Source: Hugenholtzia roseola DSM 9546 (GTDB lineage: Bacteria > Bacteroidota > Bacteroidia > Cytophagales > Bernardetiaceae). From it: a stretch of DNA of 64,000 bases. The stretch lies in assembly GCF_000422585.1 (NCBI RefSeq), contig NZ_KE383878.1, positions 177,083 to 241,082 on the forward strand, read 5' to 3'. Numbering within the stretch: the stretch's first letter is position 1; every line of letters starts with the position of its first letter. Shown here one piece after another: positions 17,777 through 26,010 of the stretch. Made by a program: the position numbers and the translations under genes. The notes beneath the pieces are model-generated. The model was not told the origin of the DNA and did not search any database. It saw nothing but the letters and a program-made list of their open reading frames with translations.

Positions 17777-19987
17777 TTCAAAACCGACGACTAAAATGTC
17801 ATCTACTTGGCTCTCTTTGCCCTGCCATTTCCAAAAAGTGCTTTCAACTTTTTGCTTTTGGGTCTTGAAATCGTCGAGATGAATTTGGGTGAGCAGGTCG
17901 CGAAAGTTTTTTATCATAAACTTGCGATTTTGTTCGCCCCCAATTTGGTCGGCGTAGCCATCAGAGAAAAGGTAAAAACGTGTCGGCTCTTCAAAAGAAA
18001 GTGTGTGGGTGTGAAAGAAGCCCTTTTCGCGCTCGTGTCCGCCGATACTTTTCGAGTCGCCACGCAAGATGTGTAGTTCCTGCTTTTGAAAATAGAAAAG
18101 CGGACGTTTTGCACCTGAAAAGTGCAATTCTTTTTTATTTTTATCTAAAACAATCAAGGCACAGTCCATGCCGTCGTGATTCTGGGTGATGTCCTTATTG
18201 AGGAAAAGGCGCAGGGTTTGGTCTAATTTAGTCAGGATTTGGGCAGGGTCGTGATAGTTTCTTTCTATGATAATTTGATTTAATAAATTAGCACAAATCA
18301 GACTCATAAAAGCACCCGGTACGCCATGTCCTGTGCAGTCGGCAACGACAAAGACCTGCCTTTTCATACCTTGTACCCAAATTTCGGCAGCCCAATAAAA
18401 ATCGCCACTCACGACATCGCGCGGCTGAAAGAAGATAAAATAATCTGAAAAACAACGCTGCAAAAGGTCGGTTTTGGGCAAATGCGCTTCTTGTATGCGC
18501 TGGGCATAGCTTATCGAAGCCTGAATGTCTTTATAGACTTCTTCTAAGAGGTGGTGCTGGTGTTCTAATTTTTCCGACGTAATTTGCAACTCCTCATTTT
18601 GCTGCTGGATTTCTTCGTTGCGCTCTACCAATTCGGCAGTGCGCTCGGCTACCTTTTGTTCTAATTCGCGGTTTTGCTTTTCTATCAAAGCCAAACGCTT
18701 GGTTTCTTCTTCTTTTAAAATGCGGGCTTGCTCGATTTGCTGTTTGGCAAGTTCTTTTTGCATGTGTGTAATTTTAGCACTGATGCTCAAAGAAAAAAGA
18801 GTCAGCTCGATAACCGAACCGATAAGATTGTTCTGCCACGATTCTAAGCCCAAAAATTGAAAGGGCAGCACCCCAAGTAATTGAAGCACCGCAATCACCA
18901 TAAAGACCATGTAAAAAAAGTTCGCCCAAAAGAAATAATAAGCAGGTGCGTAGTCTTCTTTCTTCCAGACGCGAAACGCTAAATAAAGCGTATAGCCAAA
19001 AAGCCCAAAGACCAAAGGCGTTGCTAAGGCACGCGCTAAAACGCCGACCAGCCCATTTGAGAGCGGCGCGATAAATAATAAAACATTATAGACCGCCAAA
19101 ACCACCATAATAACCTTGACGACTTTGGGAAAAAAGGTCTTGATGCGCAGGATATAAAACGAAAAAAGCACGTGAAAATTGATATGAAAAAAAGAGGTTA
19201 TCATCAGATAGAGAGCCGTATTTGCGGCATTTTCTATCAAATCTACTCCCAGTCCAGAGGAAAAAAAGATAAAGGCATAGATAGAAGGCGCAATGAGCAA
19301 ATAAAGCCTATAATGCACATCTCTTGTGATGAGGTAGAGAAAAAAGTTGTAGAGCAACATCACAAGTAAAGCCCCTGTGTAAAAACTCATGGCTAAATTG
19401 CGCGTGTCTTTTTGGGTCTGATAGTATGATTCAGATTGTATGTGAAAGTTCATCTGAATAGGACTCAAATCCAATTCGGTGCGTTCTAAGTAGGTTGCCT
19501 TTACAAAGACCTCCGTTTGTGCCTCTGCGTCCAACTCTAAAAGCGCGATAGAATAAGCCCCAAAAACGTTCTCTTTTTGGCTTTGTGGATAAGAAGTTCC
19601 CGTTTCAATACTTTTCCAAGTGCCGTCTTTTTGGAGAACATAAAACGTAAGGAAATCAAATTTTGTAGTTTGTATGACACACTTTTGGGGCTTTTTGTCT
19701 CGATTTTGAATCGTAAAATGCAGCCAATTTTGGGAAGCCCCCAAAGGCAATTTCTCCCATTGATAAGGAACGAAAAGTTCGGGCTTTTCTAAGTACATCT
19801 GCCGCACCTGCGCCACTTCAATCTTCTCCTCTGCATTTTGCCAAACGCGGATTTGTGCCTCGATGGGAGTGCGTGATAGATGTGCCTCAAACAGAATAGG
19901 CTGCGCCTGCATTTCGAGAAATGCAAGCACAAACAGAAAGCCGAGCCAAAGCAAAAAAGAAGCAAAACGTAGAGCAGAGAAACGCAT
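17771..19987 (-). CDS. 7TM-DISM sensor with SpoIIE/PP2C phosphatase domain
   Basis: A 738-residue membrane receptor. After a signal peptide (MRFSALRFASFLLWLG, ending near MQAQ) there is an extracellular DISMED2 sensing domain (about 30-170, with QNWLHFTIQN), a 7TM-DISM block of seven helices (about 190-400), a coiled coil (EQKVAERTAELVERNEEI) and a SpoIIE phosphatase with SGDFYW, DCTGHGVPGAFMS, NHDGMDCA, FSDGYADQ and DDILVVGF. It probably links an outside signal to dephosphorylation of a Ser/Thr-phosphorylated regulator. The frame extends to 20161 but that part overlaps the terpene-cyclase-like gene, and the signal peptide begins at the ATG at 19987. It is the last gene of the operon starting at 22013. 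Confidence 0.92.
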   Translation of the reverse strand: MRFSALRFASFLLWLGFLFVLAFLEMQAQPILFEAHLSRTPIEAQIRVWQNAEEKIEVAQVRQMYLEKPELFVPYQWEKLPLGASQNWLHFTIQNRDKKPQKCVIQTTKFDFLTFYVLQKDGTWKSIETGTSYPQSQKENVFGAYSIALLELDAEAQTEVFVKATYLERTELDLSPIQMNFHIQSESYYQTQKDTRNLAMSFYTGALLVMLLYNFFLYLITRDVHYRLYLLIAPSIYAFIFFSSGLGVDLIENAANTALYLMITSFFHINFHVLFSFYILRIKTFFPKVVKVIMVVLAVYNVLLFIAPLSNGLVGVLARALATPLVFGLFGYTLYLAFRVWKKEDYAPAYYFFWANFFYMVFMVIAVLQLLGVLPFQFLGLESWQNNLIGSVIELTLFSLSISAKITHMQKELAKQQIEQARILKEEETKRLALIEKQNRELEQKVAERTAELVERNEEIQQQNEELQITSEKLEHQHHLLEEVYKDIQASISYAQRIQEAHLPKTDLLQRCFSDYFIFFQPRDVVSGDFYWAAEIWVQGMKRQVFVVADCTGHGVPGAFMSLICANLLNQIIIERNYHDPAQILTKLDQTLRLFLNKDITQNHDGMDCALIVLDKNKKELHFSGAKRPLFYFQKQELHILRGDSKSIGGHEREKGFFHTHTLSFEEPTRFYLFSDGYADQIGGEQNRKFMIKNFRDLLTQIHLDDFKTQKQKVESTFWKWQGKESQVDDILVVGFEV

Positions 19988-20028
19988 TTTATTCAGCCTC
20001 GAAGGGTTAGATGGCAGAGGGTAAGGAT

Positions 20029-20700
20029 TTACTTCTGGTTTTGAGCAAGAACAGACACGATTTTTTGGCGATTTGAAAGCAAAGCAATATAACACAAGTC
20101 TATCAAAAAAGTTGCGATACCAATAACCGTAACAAAAGGAAATTCGCCTGCCCCTACCCAAAAACTAATAACAATCAGCACAGTACCTATCATTTTGCAC
20201 CAAGCAATACCCAAAGATAAGGCTTTTTCTTTTGGATTCGATAAAAAAAGCACAATAAACAAAATAGACATCATCAAATTGAGAATATAGCCTGTTGTGC
20301 CGCCAATGGGGTCGCCAAACTGAACGGTAAAAGTATAAATAAGTGCCGCCCACATCACCACAGCCAACGAAACCCAGAGCTTGAAATATTTTTTAAGGAA
20401 AAAATTGCTTATTTGCTTGTCGCCGTATTGCATCAGACGGTAAAAAAGCAAAACATCAAAGAAGAACCAAAGCCGCGCCCCCCAGACAAAAAGTTCGCCC
20501 AAGTCAGTAACTAAAACCCAACTCCAAACGAACTCCCAACCAATGTTGGCAGCCAAAGCCATAGCAGGAATACCTACATATTTGTATTTTTGCGCTTTAT
20601 ATTCTACCAAAACATAAACCACAAGCCAAAAAAGGGTATCTAAAATAAAAAAAGATTGCTGCAAAAGCGTGTAATCTTTCAAGTTTATCCAAGCCTCCAT
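20029..20700 (-). CDS. Predicted membrane terpene cyclase, Pyr4/PaxB-like
   Basis: A 223-residue protein with about seven membrane helices. ANIGWEFVWSW places Glu56 in a membrane helix and FLIDLCYIALL places Asp201 in the last helix. This pair and its spacing (145 residues) resemble the Glu63/Asp218 pair of the fungal meroterpenoid cyclase Pyr4. Length, helix count and the middle motif YILNLMMSILFI also suit this family, which protonates an epoxide or double bond and cyclises a prenyl chain. The family assignment is from memory of the motif and not from a search. The preceding gene encodes an MpaB/Lcp-type oxygenase, a class acting on prenyl chains, which supports an isoprenoid role. Confidence 0.55.
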   Translation of the reverse strand: MEAWINLKDYTLLQQSFFILDTLFWLVVYVLVEYKAQKYKYVGIPAMALAANIGWEFVWSWVLVTDLGELFVWGARLWFFFDVLLFYRLMQYGDKQISNFFLKKYFKLWVSLAVVMWAALIYTFTVQFGDPIGGTTGYILNLMMSILFIVLFLSNPKEKALSLGIAWCKMIGTVLIVISFWVGAGEFPFVTVIGIATFLIDLCYIALLSNRQKIVSVLAQNQK

Positions 20701-20735
20701 ATTCGTAATTTGATGGTGAAAAGTTGATAAAGGGT

Positions 20736-22013
20736 TTAGTTTTTTTCTTTCTTTTGCAAAGCCAGACGGTAGCCCAAAATATCAGGAGTCGCCAGTTGGG
20801 TCTTCCAACTTTCTACCAGCGGCTTGGGCAGCCAATTTTCTTGCAAAGAAGGGGGAATATAAAAATTGATTTGCTTTTCATGATTGAAATGATTTATCAT
20901 ACCTTCTAAAAGGCGCGTATTGAAATGGCGTGCCAGAGCTGCAATGAGTCCATTTCTATCCATTGTCTTATCCACTTTTCCAAAAATAGCAATGGTGAGT
21001 TTTTGTAACAATTTTTCAGCATAATTTGGAAAGTCGGGGACGGCGATAATGTTAGCGAGTTCGTCGCCCATGAGGTAGCGCACCAACATTTGGGGGTAAA
21101 AATCAAAAAGCGTCGTTGGGGTGATGCTTTTTAAGAAATCTAAACAGGCTTTCCCTAACTCAATTCCTGCCTGCGTCTGTCGTTTTTGGTGGTCTAAAAT
21201 GGCATACCCCAATTTCATGCCTGCCTCAAAATGAGTGGGTATCAGGTCAGGCTCTACGCCCATGACCGTCCCGATAAGTCGCCAAACGTGAAAATAGCCC
21301 TCTTTTTGTTCTTTCGAGAGGTCTATGCCAATCTGCCCCAAGCCCTCGATGGGATAGGCGGCAAAAGCCATGAGCGTACCCGCCATGTCTTCTTGATTGA
21401 TGGGAATACCCAATTTTTCGTAGTCCCAATCGCCCCTTTGGTGCAGAAAGTAGCGAATGGAGGCATGCATGAGGCGCACCTTTTGTGCCGAGCGAATCCC
21501 CCTACCACTTGGCTCAATGCCTTTTTCGGCTAATACATCAATCACAAATTGTGAAGTTTCCATCAGGCGGCGCGTAAAGGGTTGTAAGTCGCCATGTTGT
21601 TCGTTCAAACGCCCTGTGGCATACAATACCTCTGCTCCATTGCCGCAAGTGTAGCTCGAAGGCAATGCCTTGCAGAGCAGCATCATCGAAATTTCGGGAC
21701 CATAGGTAGCAAAAACTTGCTGCCCTATCGCTATCAAACGGGTATCAGCAAAGGCAGGAAGTTGGGCGGTTTGTAGGAAATAATCGCGCACATAGTCGGG
21801 CATTTCCTCCATCGGTAGCGACATATTTTCTACCATCTTCCTAAAAAGTTGATTGACGTGTTCTACCTCGCCACTTTCTATAATTTTGGCAACTACGGCA
21901 TCAGCCAAAGGGTCGGCTTTGTGGCGGTATGATTCTAAAACTGCAATATCCCAAGTCATGCGAAAAGTGTTTGAAGCGTATTGAAATAGGGTTAGAAGAT
22001 GATTTTGAGCCAA
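20736..22013 (-). CDS. Haem oxygenase of the MpaB / latex-clearing-protein family (DUF2236)
   Basis: A 425-residue protein of the family of Lcp, which cleaves double bonds of polyisoprene, and fungal MpaB, which cleaves the farnesyl chain of a meroterpenoid. The segment LMHASIRYFL with H183 and the following GIPINQEDMAGTLMAF is the family core. R149, T153 and H183 have the same spacing as the Arg164, Thr168 and His198 haem-site residues known in Lcp. The Lcp Glu148 position appears not to be kept (T133 here). There is no signal peptide, so it is cytoplasmic or membrane-associated, unlike secreted Lcp. It is the first gene of a tight three-gene unit (gaps of 35 and 41 bases). Confidence 0.85.
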   Translation of the reverse strand: MAQNHLLTLFQYASNTFRMTWDIAVLESYRHKADPLADAVVAKIIESGEVEHVNQLFRKMVENMSLPMEEMPDYVRDYFLQTAQLPAFADTRLIAIGQQVFATYGPEISMMLLCKALPSSYTCGNGAEVLYATGRLNEQHGDLQPFTRRLMETSQFVIDVLAEKGIEPSGRGIRSAQKVRLMHASIRYFLHQRGDWDYEKLGIPINQEDMAGTLMAFAAYPIEGLGQIGIDLSKEQKEGYFHVWRLIGTVMGVEPDLIPTHFEAGMKLGYAILDHQKRQTQAGIELGKACLDFLKSITPTTLFDFYPQMLVRYLMGDELANIIAVPDFPNYAEKLLQKLTIAIFGKVDKTMDRNGLIAALARHFNTRLLEGMINHFNHEKQINFYIPPSLQENWLPKPLVESWKTQLATPDILGYRLALQKKEKN

Positions 22014-22188
22014 AAACGTATCAGACTAAAAATAAAAGCCTAAGAAAAGCATAATAAAGGTAGCACACAACTTTTTTTCTCTTTTTTTGTTGAAAAGCCC
22101 TTTTTTAAGGACAAACCCTTAGAAAGTATGACCACAAGCGCGGCACAAGCGCGAAGGTGTTGTTGTTACAACGCCAAGCCCAAATAAG

Positions 22189-22325
22189 GTTAGATTCTAC
22201 CAAAAGCTACTTGTTTTCAAACTTAAAACAAAATAAAATTTGGCTTGTATCGTATCTCGGCTATGAAATCGCCCTTGCATTTCTGCCTACCTTCGGACAA
22301 TGCCTTGTCGCTGCATTTTTTCTAC
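22189..22325 (+). repeat. Dispersed element, copy C (degenerate)
   Basis: The left terminal repeat GTTAGATTCT (22189-22198) is followed by the conserved ACAAAATAAAATTTGG, a diverged middle and CTTCGGACAATGCCTTGTC, a shortened form of the palindrome. The right end is not recognisable. It lies between the start of the oxygenase gene and the 3' end of the YdcF-like gene. Confidence 0.6.
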
Positions 22326-22339
22326 CACTTCGCCACTTT

Positions 22340-23104
22340 TCAAATCTTTCCTGTCATTTTATAGACCAGATAGCCTGCCCATTCGTGTATGAGTTTGCCC
22401 CAATCGTACAAGTTTTTTTCGGAAGGAATGGGATTGTAGGCAAATTCCCTTTCTATGGAGTAAAAATCAGTGCTGAACGTATCAACGGCAATGTCTGCTT
22501 TTTCGAAACAGGCACGCGCCCTGCGCAAATGAAAGGCAGAGGTAATAAGCAAGGGCTTTTCCTTGATTTGGTAGGTAGTGAGCATTTTTTTGGCAAAAAG
22601 GGCGTTTTCATAGGTATTCTTCGACTTCCTTTCCAAAATAATATCGCCAATCGGCACGCCTGCCGCTATCAGCATTTGCTCTACGTCCTGCGTCTGTTTG
22701 CCGTCTGTCTGCCCGTTCCAACGGATATGAGGCGCACCACAGACCATAATTTTTTTGATTTTCCCTTTTCTATACAAAAGCAAGGCATGGAAAATCCTAT
22801 CCGCACCCTTATCGAAATAAACGCGGTCGTAAGGCGATTTGAAAGGTTGTGTAACCCCTGTCAGGACAATGCCCACTTGATAGCTTCCGACTTCTTCCAT
22901 CGGCGTTGGGGGAATTTCCCAAAGCAGCCACGCCTCATTGACAATAAACTTATTCGTAAAAATCAAAAAAAACACTATCATAAAGCGCAAAAGCCGCCGC
23001 TTCCAATGGCTATTTTTCATAAAAAGCAAAAAGAGCAACATCAGCAAGAGCCAAAAAGCAGGCGAAAGCAGAAAATCCAGCGTTTTAGAGAGCAGAAAAA
23101 ACAT
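22340..23104 (-). CDS. YdcF/ElyC/SanA-family membrane protein (DUF218)
   Basis: A 254-residue protein with two N-terminal membrane helices and a DUF218 domain. Family features are VGIVLTGV at the start of the domain, DRIFHALLLYRKGKIKKIMVCG, the ERKSKNTYENALFAK motif and LLITSAFHLRRARACF. ElyC and SanA act in envelope integrity and lipid-linked intermediate metabolism in enterobacteria; the biochemical reaction is not settled. Translation from 23104 gives a complete signal-anchor start. A 326-residue plus-strand frame opposite it is an antisense shadow. Repeat copy D lies immediately upstream and may carry the promoter. Confidence 0.88.
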   Translation of the reverse strand: MFFLLSKTLDFLLSPAFWLLLMLLFLLFMKNSHWKRRLLRFMIVFFLIFTNKFIVNEAWLLWEIPPTPMEEVGSYQVGIVLTGVTQPFKSPYDRVYFDKGADRIFHALLLYRKGKIKKIMVCGAPHIRWNGQTDGKQTQDVEQMLIAAGVPIGDIILERKSKNTYENALFAKKMLTTYQIKEKPLLITSAFHLRRARACFEKADIAVDTFSTDFYSIEREFAYNPIPSEKNLYDWGKLIHEWAGYLVYKMTGKI

Positions 23105-23120
23105 AGTAGCAGCAGGCGTA

Positions 23121-23330
23121 GTGATGTTAAATTCTAAAAATCAAATACAAAGGTAGGGACAAGGCAGTGACTTGTCCGCAGTGAGATTGAAATAAAAAAA
23201 GGAATGAACCCCACCCTGCCCTCCCCCAAAGGGAGGGTTTCAAAACCAAATTTTATTTCGTTTCTAATTTGACAAGACTTTGACAAAACTTTGACAAAAT
23301 AAGGCTTTCCACAGAACTTAACATTTTAAC
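23121..23330 (-). repeat. Dispersed element, copy D (minus orientation)
   Basis: It is bounded by GTGATGTTAAATTCT (23121-23135) and AGAACTTAACATT (23313-23325), imperfect inverted repeats of each other. Read on the minus strand it has AAGTCTTGTCAAATTAG, the block GAAACGAAATAAAATTTTGG, a G/C-rich hairpin (CCCTCCC with GGGAGGG), TTTTTTATTTCAATCTCACT, the GGACAAG/CTTGTCC palindrome and TACCTTTG (23148-23155). The last motif points toward the YdcF-like gene, whose ATG is 43 bases beyond. Confidence 0.75.
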
Positions 23331-23393
23331 ATTGCTTAACATTATTGGGGCGGGGCTGCAAAAGAAAAATGACAAGAAAAGAAGGAGGAAATC

Positions 23394-24662
23394 TTAAAGG
23401 CGTGCCGTAATGACCTCTTTGGCAAGTTTGGATTTGACATCATAAACTACCGACTTTGCATTGCAGAGTTTTTTTATTTCCAAATTTTCAAACTCACGAT
23501 GCGCCACTGCCAAGACAAGTGCGTCGAAGGGTGCGGCTTGTTCTAATTTTTGGGTTGTCATCAAATCAATTCCGTACTCGTGCAGGACTTCTTCGGGGCT
23601 TGCCCATGGGTCGTGAATGGATACGGTCGTACCAAAATCCTGCAATTCGCGAATCACATCAATAACTTTGGAATTGCGGATGTCGGGGCAATTTTCTTTG
23701 AAGGTGATGCCTAAGACCAAGATATTTGCACCTTTTACGTGTATATCTTTTTGTATCAAAAGTTTGACGATTTTGGCGGCAATAAAGCTGCCCATATTGT
23801 CATTGATGCGCCTGCCTGCCAAGATAACTTCGGGGTGATAGCCCAAACTTTCCGCCTTGTGTGTGAGGTAGTAGGGGTCTACGCCGATACAATGCCCCCC
23901 TACCAGACCAGGGCGAAAGGGGAGAAAGTTCCACTTTGTGCCTGCCGCTTCCAGCACTTCGGTCGTATCGATGCCCATTCTATCAAAAATAAGAGCCAAC
24001 TCATTGACAAAGGCAATGTTCAAATCTCTTTGTGCATTTTCGATAACCTTCGAAGCCTCTGCCACTTTGATAGAAGAAGCCAAATGCGTACCTGCCTCGA
24101 TGATAGAGCCATAAAGGGCGTTGAGCTGCTGTGCCACATCGGGCGTGCTGCCACTGACCACTTTCTTGATTTTGGTAAGGGTATGCTGCTTATCGCCCGG
24201 ATTGATGCGTTCAGGCGAATAGCCACAATAGAAATCGCGGTTATAGACCAAGCCGCTTTCCTTTTCTAAAAGGGGAACGCAATCTTCTTCGGTGCAGGTA
24301 GGATAGACCGTCGATTCATAGACGACGATGTCGCCTTTTTTCAAGACCTTTCCTATCATTTGCGAAGCACGTTTGAGCGGCGTAAGGTCGGGAATTTTGT
24401 AAGCGTCTATGGGCGTAGGGACGGTGATGATAAAAATGTTGGCTTGCCTTAAATCGTCCAACTGCGTTGTGTAGGATAAAAATTGGGCGGCGGCTAATTC
24501 CTGCGCTGTTGTTTCTAAGGTTTTATCGATGCCCTGTTGTAGTTCTTTGATGCGGCTTGGGTTGATGTCGAAGCCGATTGTAGGGTATTTCTGCCCAAAG
24601 GTAACGGCTAAGGGCAGCCCTACATAACCCAGACCGATAATAGCAAGAGTGGTTTGCTGCAT
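23394..24662 (-). CDS. Nucleotide-sugar 6-dehydrogenase (TviB/WbpO-like)
   Basis: The 422-residue enzyme oxidises C6 of a UDP-hexosamine to the uronic acid with two NAD+. It has the N-terminal NAD motif IGLGYVGLPLA, the middle-domain KVIENAQRDLNIAFVNE and the active-site Cys in GLVGGHCIGVDPYYLTHKAE, followed by the C-terminal ITFKENCPDIRNSKV. The word GGHCIGVDPYYL places it with UDP-GlcNAc/GalNAc dehydrogenases of the TviB, WbpO and CapL type more than with UDP-glucose dehydrogenase. It serves surface-polysaccharide synthesis. The start at 24662 (MQQTTLAIIGLG) is preferred over one 11 codons upstream. It diverges from gcvT. Confidence 0.93.
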   Translation of the reverse strand: MQQTTLAIIGLGYVGLPLAVTFGQKYPTIGFDINPSRIKELQQGIDKTLETTAQELAAAQFLSYTTQLDDLRQANIFIITVPTPIDAYKIPDLTPLKRASQMIGKVLKKGDIVVYESTVYPTCTEEDCVPLLEKESGLVYNRDFYCGYSPERINPGDKQHTLTKIKKVVSGSTPDVAQQLNALYGSIIEAGTHLASSIKVAEASKVIENAQRDLNIAFVNELALIFDRMGIDTTEVLEAAGTKWNFLPFRPGLVGGHCIGVDPYYLTHKAESLGYHPEVILAGRRINDNMGSFIAAKIVKLLIQKDIHVKGANILVLGITFKENCPDIRNSKVIDVIRELQDFGTTVSIHDPWASPEEVLHEYGIDLMTTQKLEQAAPFDALVLAVAHREFENLEIKKLCNAKSVVYDVKSKLAKEVITARL

Positions 24663-24692
24663 ACAGTTCAAATTGAAAGTAGTTGAGGAAAG

Positions 24693-24760
24693 CAAAAATA
24701 CGCTTCTTTTTTAGAAAACGTGAAAAAAGGCGTTTTTTTCTCTCGATTGCGCTATCTTTG
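24693..24760. promoter_or_regulatory. Divergent promoter region (nucleotide-sugar dehydrogenase / gcvT)
   Basis: CAAAAATA at 24693-24700 reads as TATTTTTG on the minus strand, an exact -7 element for the dehydrogenase. TATCTTTG at 24753-24760 is an exact plus-strand -7 element for gcvT, 41 bases before its ATG. Clear -33 elements are not seen for either. Confidence 0.45.
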
Positions 24761-24800
24761 CAAAAAGGCTTTTTATACCCATATTCGTACCATTTCGACC

Positions 24801-25904
24801 ATGAACACAGACACAAACACACTCCAAAAAGTAGCCTTGCACCATATCCATGAGCAGTTGGGCGCGAAACTTGTCCCCTTTGCAGGTTTTCAGATGCCTG
24901 TTTGGTATAGCTCTCAAAATGCCGAGCATCAGACGGTTCGCCAAAAAGTGGGCATCTTTGATGTTTCTCACATGGGCGAATTTTTGGTTTCGGGCGTAGG
25001 CGCGACCGATTTTTTACAATACGTAACCAGCAACGACGTAAGCAGCCTTTATGAGGGCAAGGTGCAATACTCCTGCCTACCCAACGGCAAAGGCGGTATC
25101 GTAGATGACCTCTTGGTTTATCGTTTGGGTCAGGAATCGTATCTTTTGGTAGTCAATGCCTCTAATATAGAAAAAGATTGGAATTGGCTTTTGAGCCACA
25201 AACCCGAAGGCGTAGAGATGCGCGATATTTCGGCACAAACTTCTCTTTTTGCCGTTCAGGGCAAATTAGCCACTGACGCTTTGCAGCCCCTTACGGAAGC
25301 AAATTTGGGCAGCATGAAATACTACCATTTCATCAAAACCACCTTTGCAGGCGTGCCAGACGTGCTTATTTCTACCACAGGCTACACAGGCGCAGGCGGC
25401 TATGAAGTCTATGTACCAAACGAAGCGGCAGAAAAAGTTTGGCAGGCGATAATGGAAAGTGGTGCGCCACAGGGAATTCAACCTATTGGCTTAGCAGCAC
25501 GCGATACTCTGCGTTTAGAGATGGGCTTTTGCCTGTATGGAAACGACATCGACGATAGCACTTCACCCATAGAGGCGGGTTTGGGTTGGATAACCAAATT
25601 CAACAAAAACTTTATTGATGCCGACCTGCTCAAAAAGCAAAAAGAAGAAGGCACAAGCCGAAAATTGGTAGGCTTAGAAATCTTAGACAAAGGCATTGCA
25701 CGCCAACACCATCAAATCTTTGATGCAGAAGGCAATCTTATTGGTGAGATAACTTCGGGAACGCAATCGCCTACCCTAAAAATTTCAATCGGCATGGCGT
25801 ATCTAAATACACCTTTCCACAAAATAGGAAGCGAAGTCTTTGTAGAAGTGCGCGAAGGAAAACGAATCAAGGCAAAAGTCGTCAAGATGCCTTTTTTGGG
25901 CTAA
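24801..25904 (+). CDS. gcvT: Aminomethyltransferase, T protein of the glycine cleavage system
   Basis: T protein takes the aminomethyl group from the H protein and passes the carbon to tetrahydrofolate, releasing ammonia. At 367 residues it has the usual length. The N-terminal folate-binding part has PFAGFQMPVWY and GIFDVSHMGEF, the middle TGYTGAGGYEVYVP and GLAARDTLRLEMG, and the C-terminal barrel follows from about residue 275. The ATG at 24801 is chosen because it begins the conserved TLQKVALHHIHEQLGAK region; an upstream GTG at 24720 would place the promoter inside the gene. The H and P protein genes are not in the window. Confidence 0.96.
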   Translation: MNTDTNTLQKVALHHIHEQLGAKLVPFAGFQMPVWYSSQNAEHQTVRQKVGIFDVSHMGEFLVSGVGATDFLQYVTSNDVSSLYEGKVQYSCLPNGKGGIVDDLLVYRLGQESYLLVVNASNIEKDWNWLLSHKPEGVEMRDISAQTSLFAVQGKLATDALQPLTEANLGSMKYYHFIKTTFAGVPDVLISTTGYTGAGGYEVYVPNEAAEKVWQAIMESGAPQGIQPIGLAARDTLRLEMGFCLYGNDIDDSTSPIEAGLGWITKFNKNFIDADLLKKQKEEGTSRKLVGLEILDKGIARQHHQIFDAEGNLIGEITSGTQSPTLKISIGMAYLNTPFHKIGSEVFVEVREGKRIKAKVVKMPFLG

Positions 25905-25968
25905 AAATAAAAGACAATGCCCTCATTTTTTCCTTTGTAGAAAATATTGGCTTGGCTATCCAAAACCT

Positions 25969-25992
25969 CGCCGACGGGCAACGCCCTCGGCG
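25969..25992. repeat. G/C-rich hairpin before the DUF2520 gene
   Basis: CGCCGA (25969-25974) pairs with TCGGCG (25987-25992), and inside it GGGC pairs with GCCC around a three-base loop. It lies 18 bases upstream of the ATG at 26011 in an otherwise A/T-rich gap. Confidence 0.5.
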
Positions 25993-26010
25993 ACGGTTAA
26001 AAAAAAGTTT

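Noticed and set aside
22157-23137. A 326-codon plus-strand frame opposite the YdcF-like gene
   Set aside because: The minus strand has clear DUF218 motifs and membrane helices, while this frame has no domain and is rich in Phe, Lys and Arg as expected for an antisense frame. Its first part is repeat copy C.
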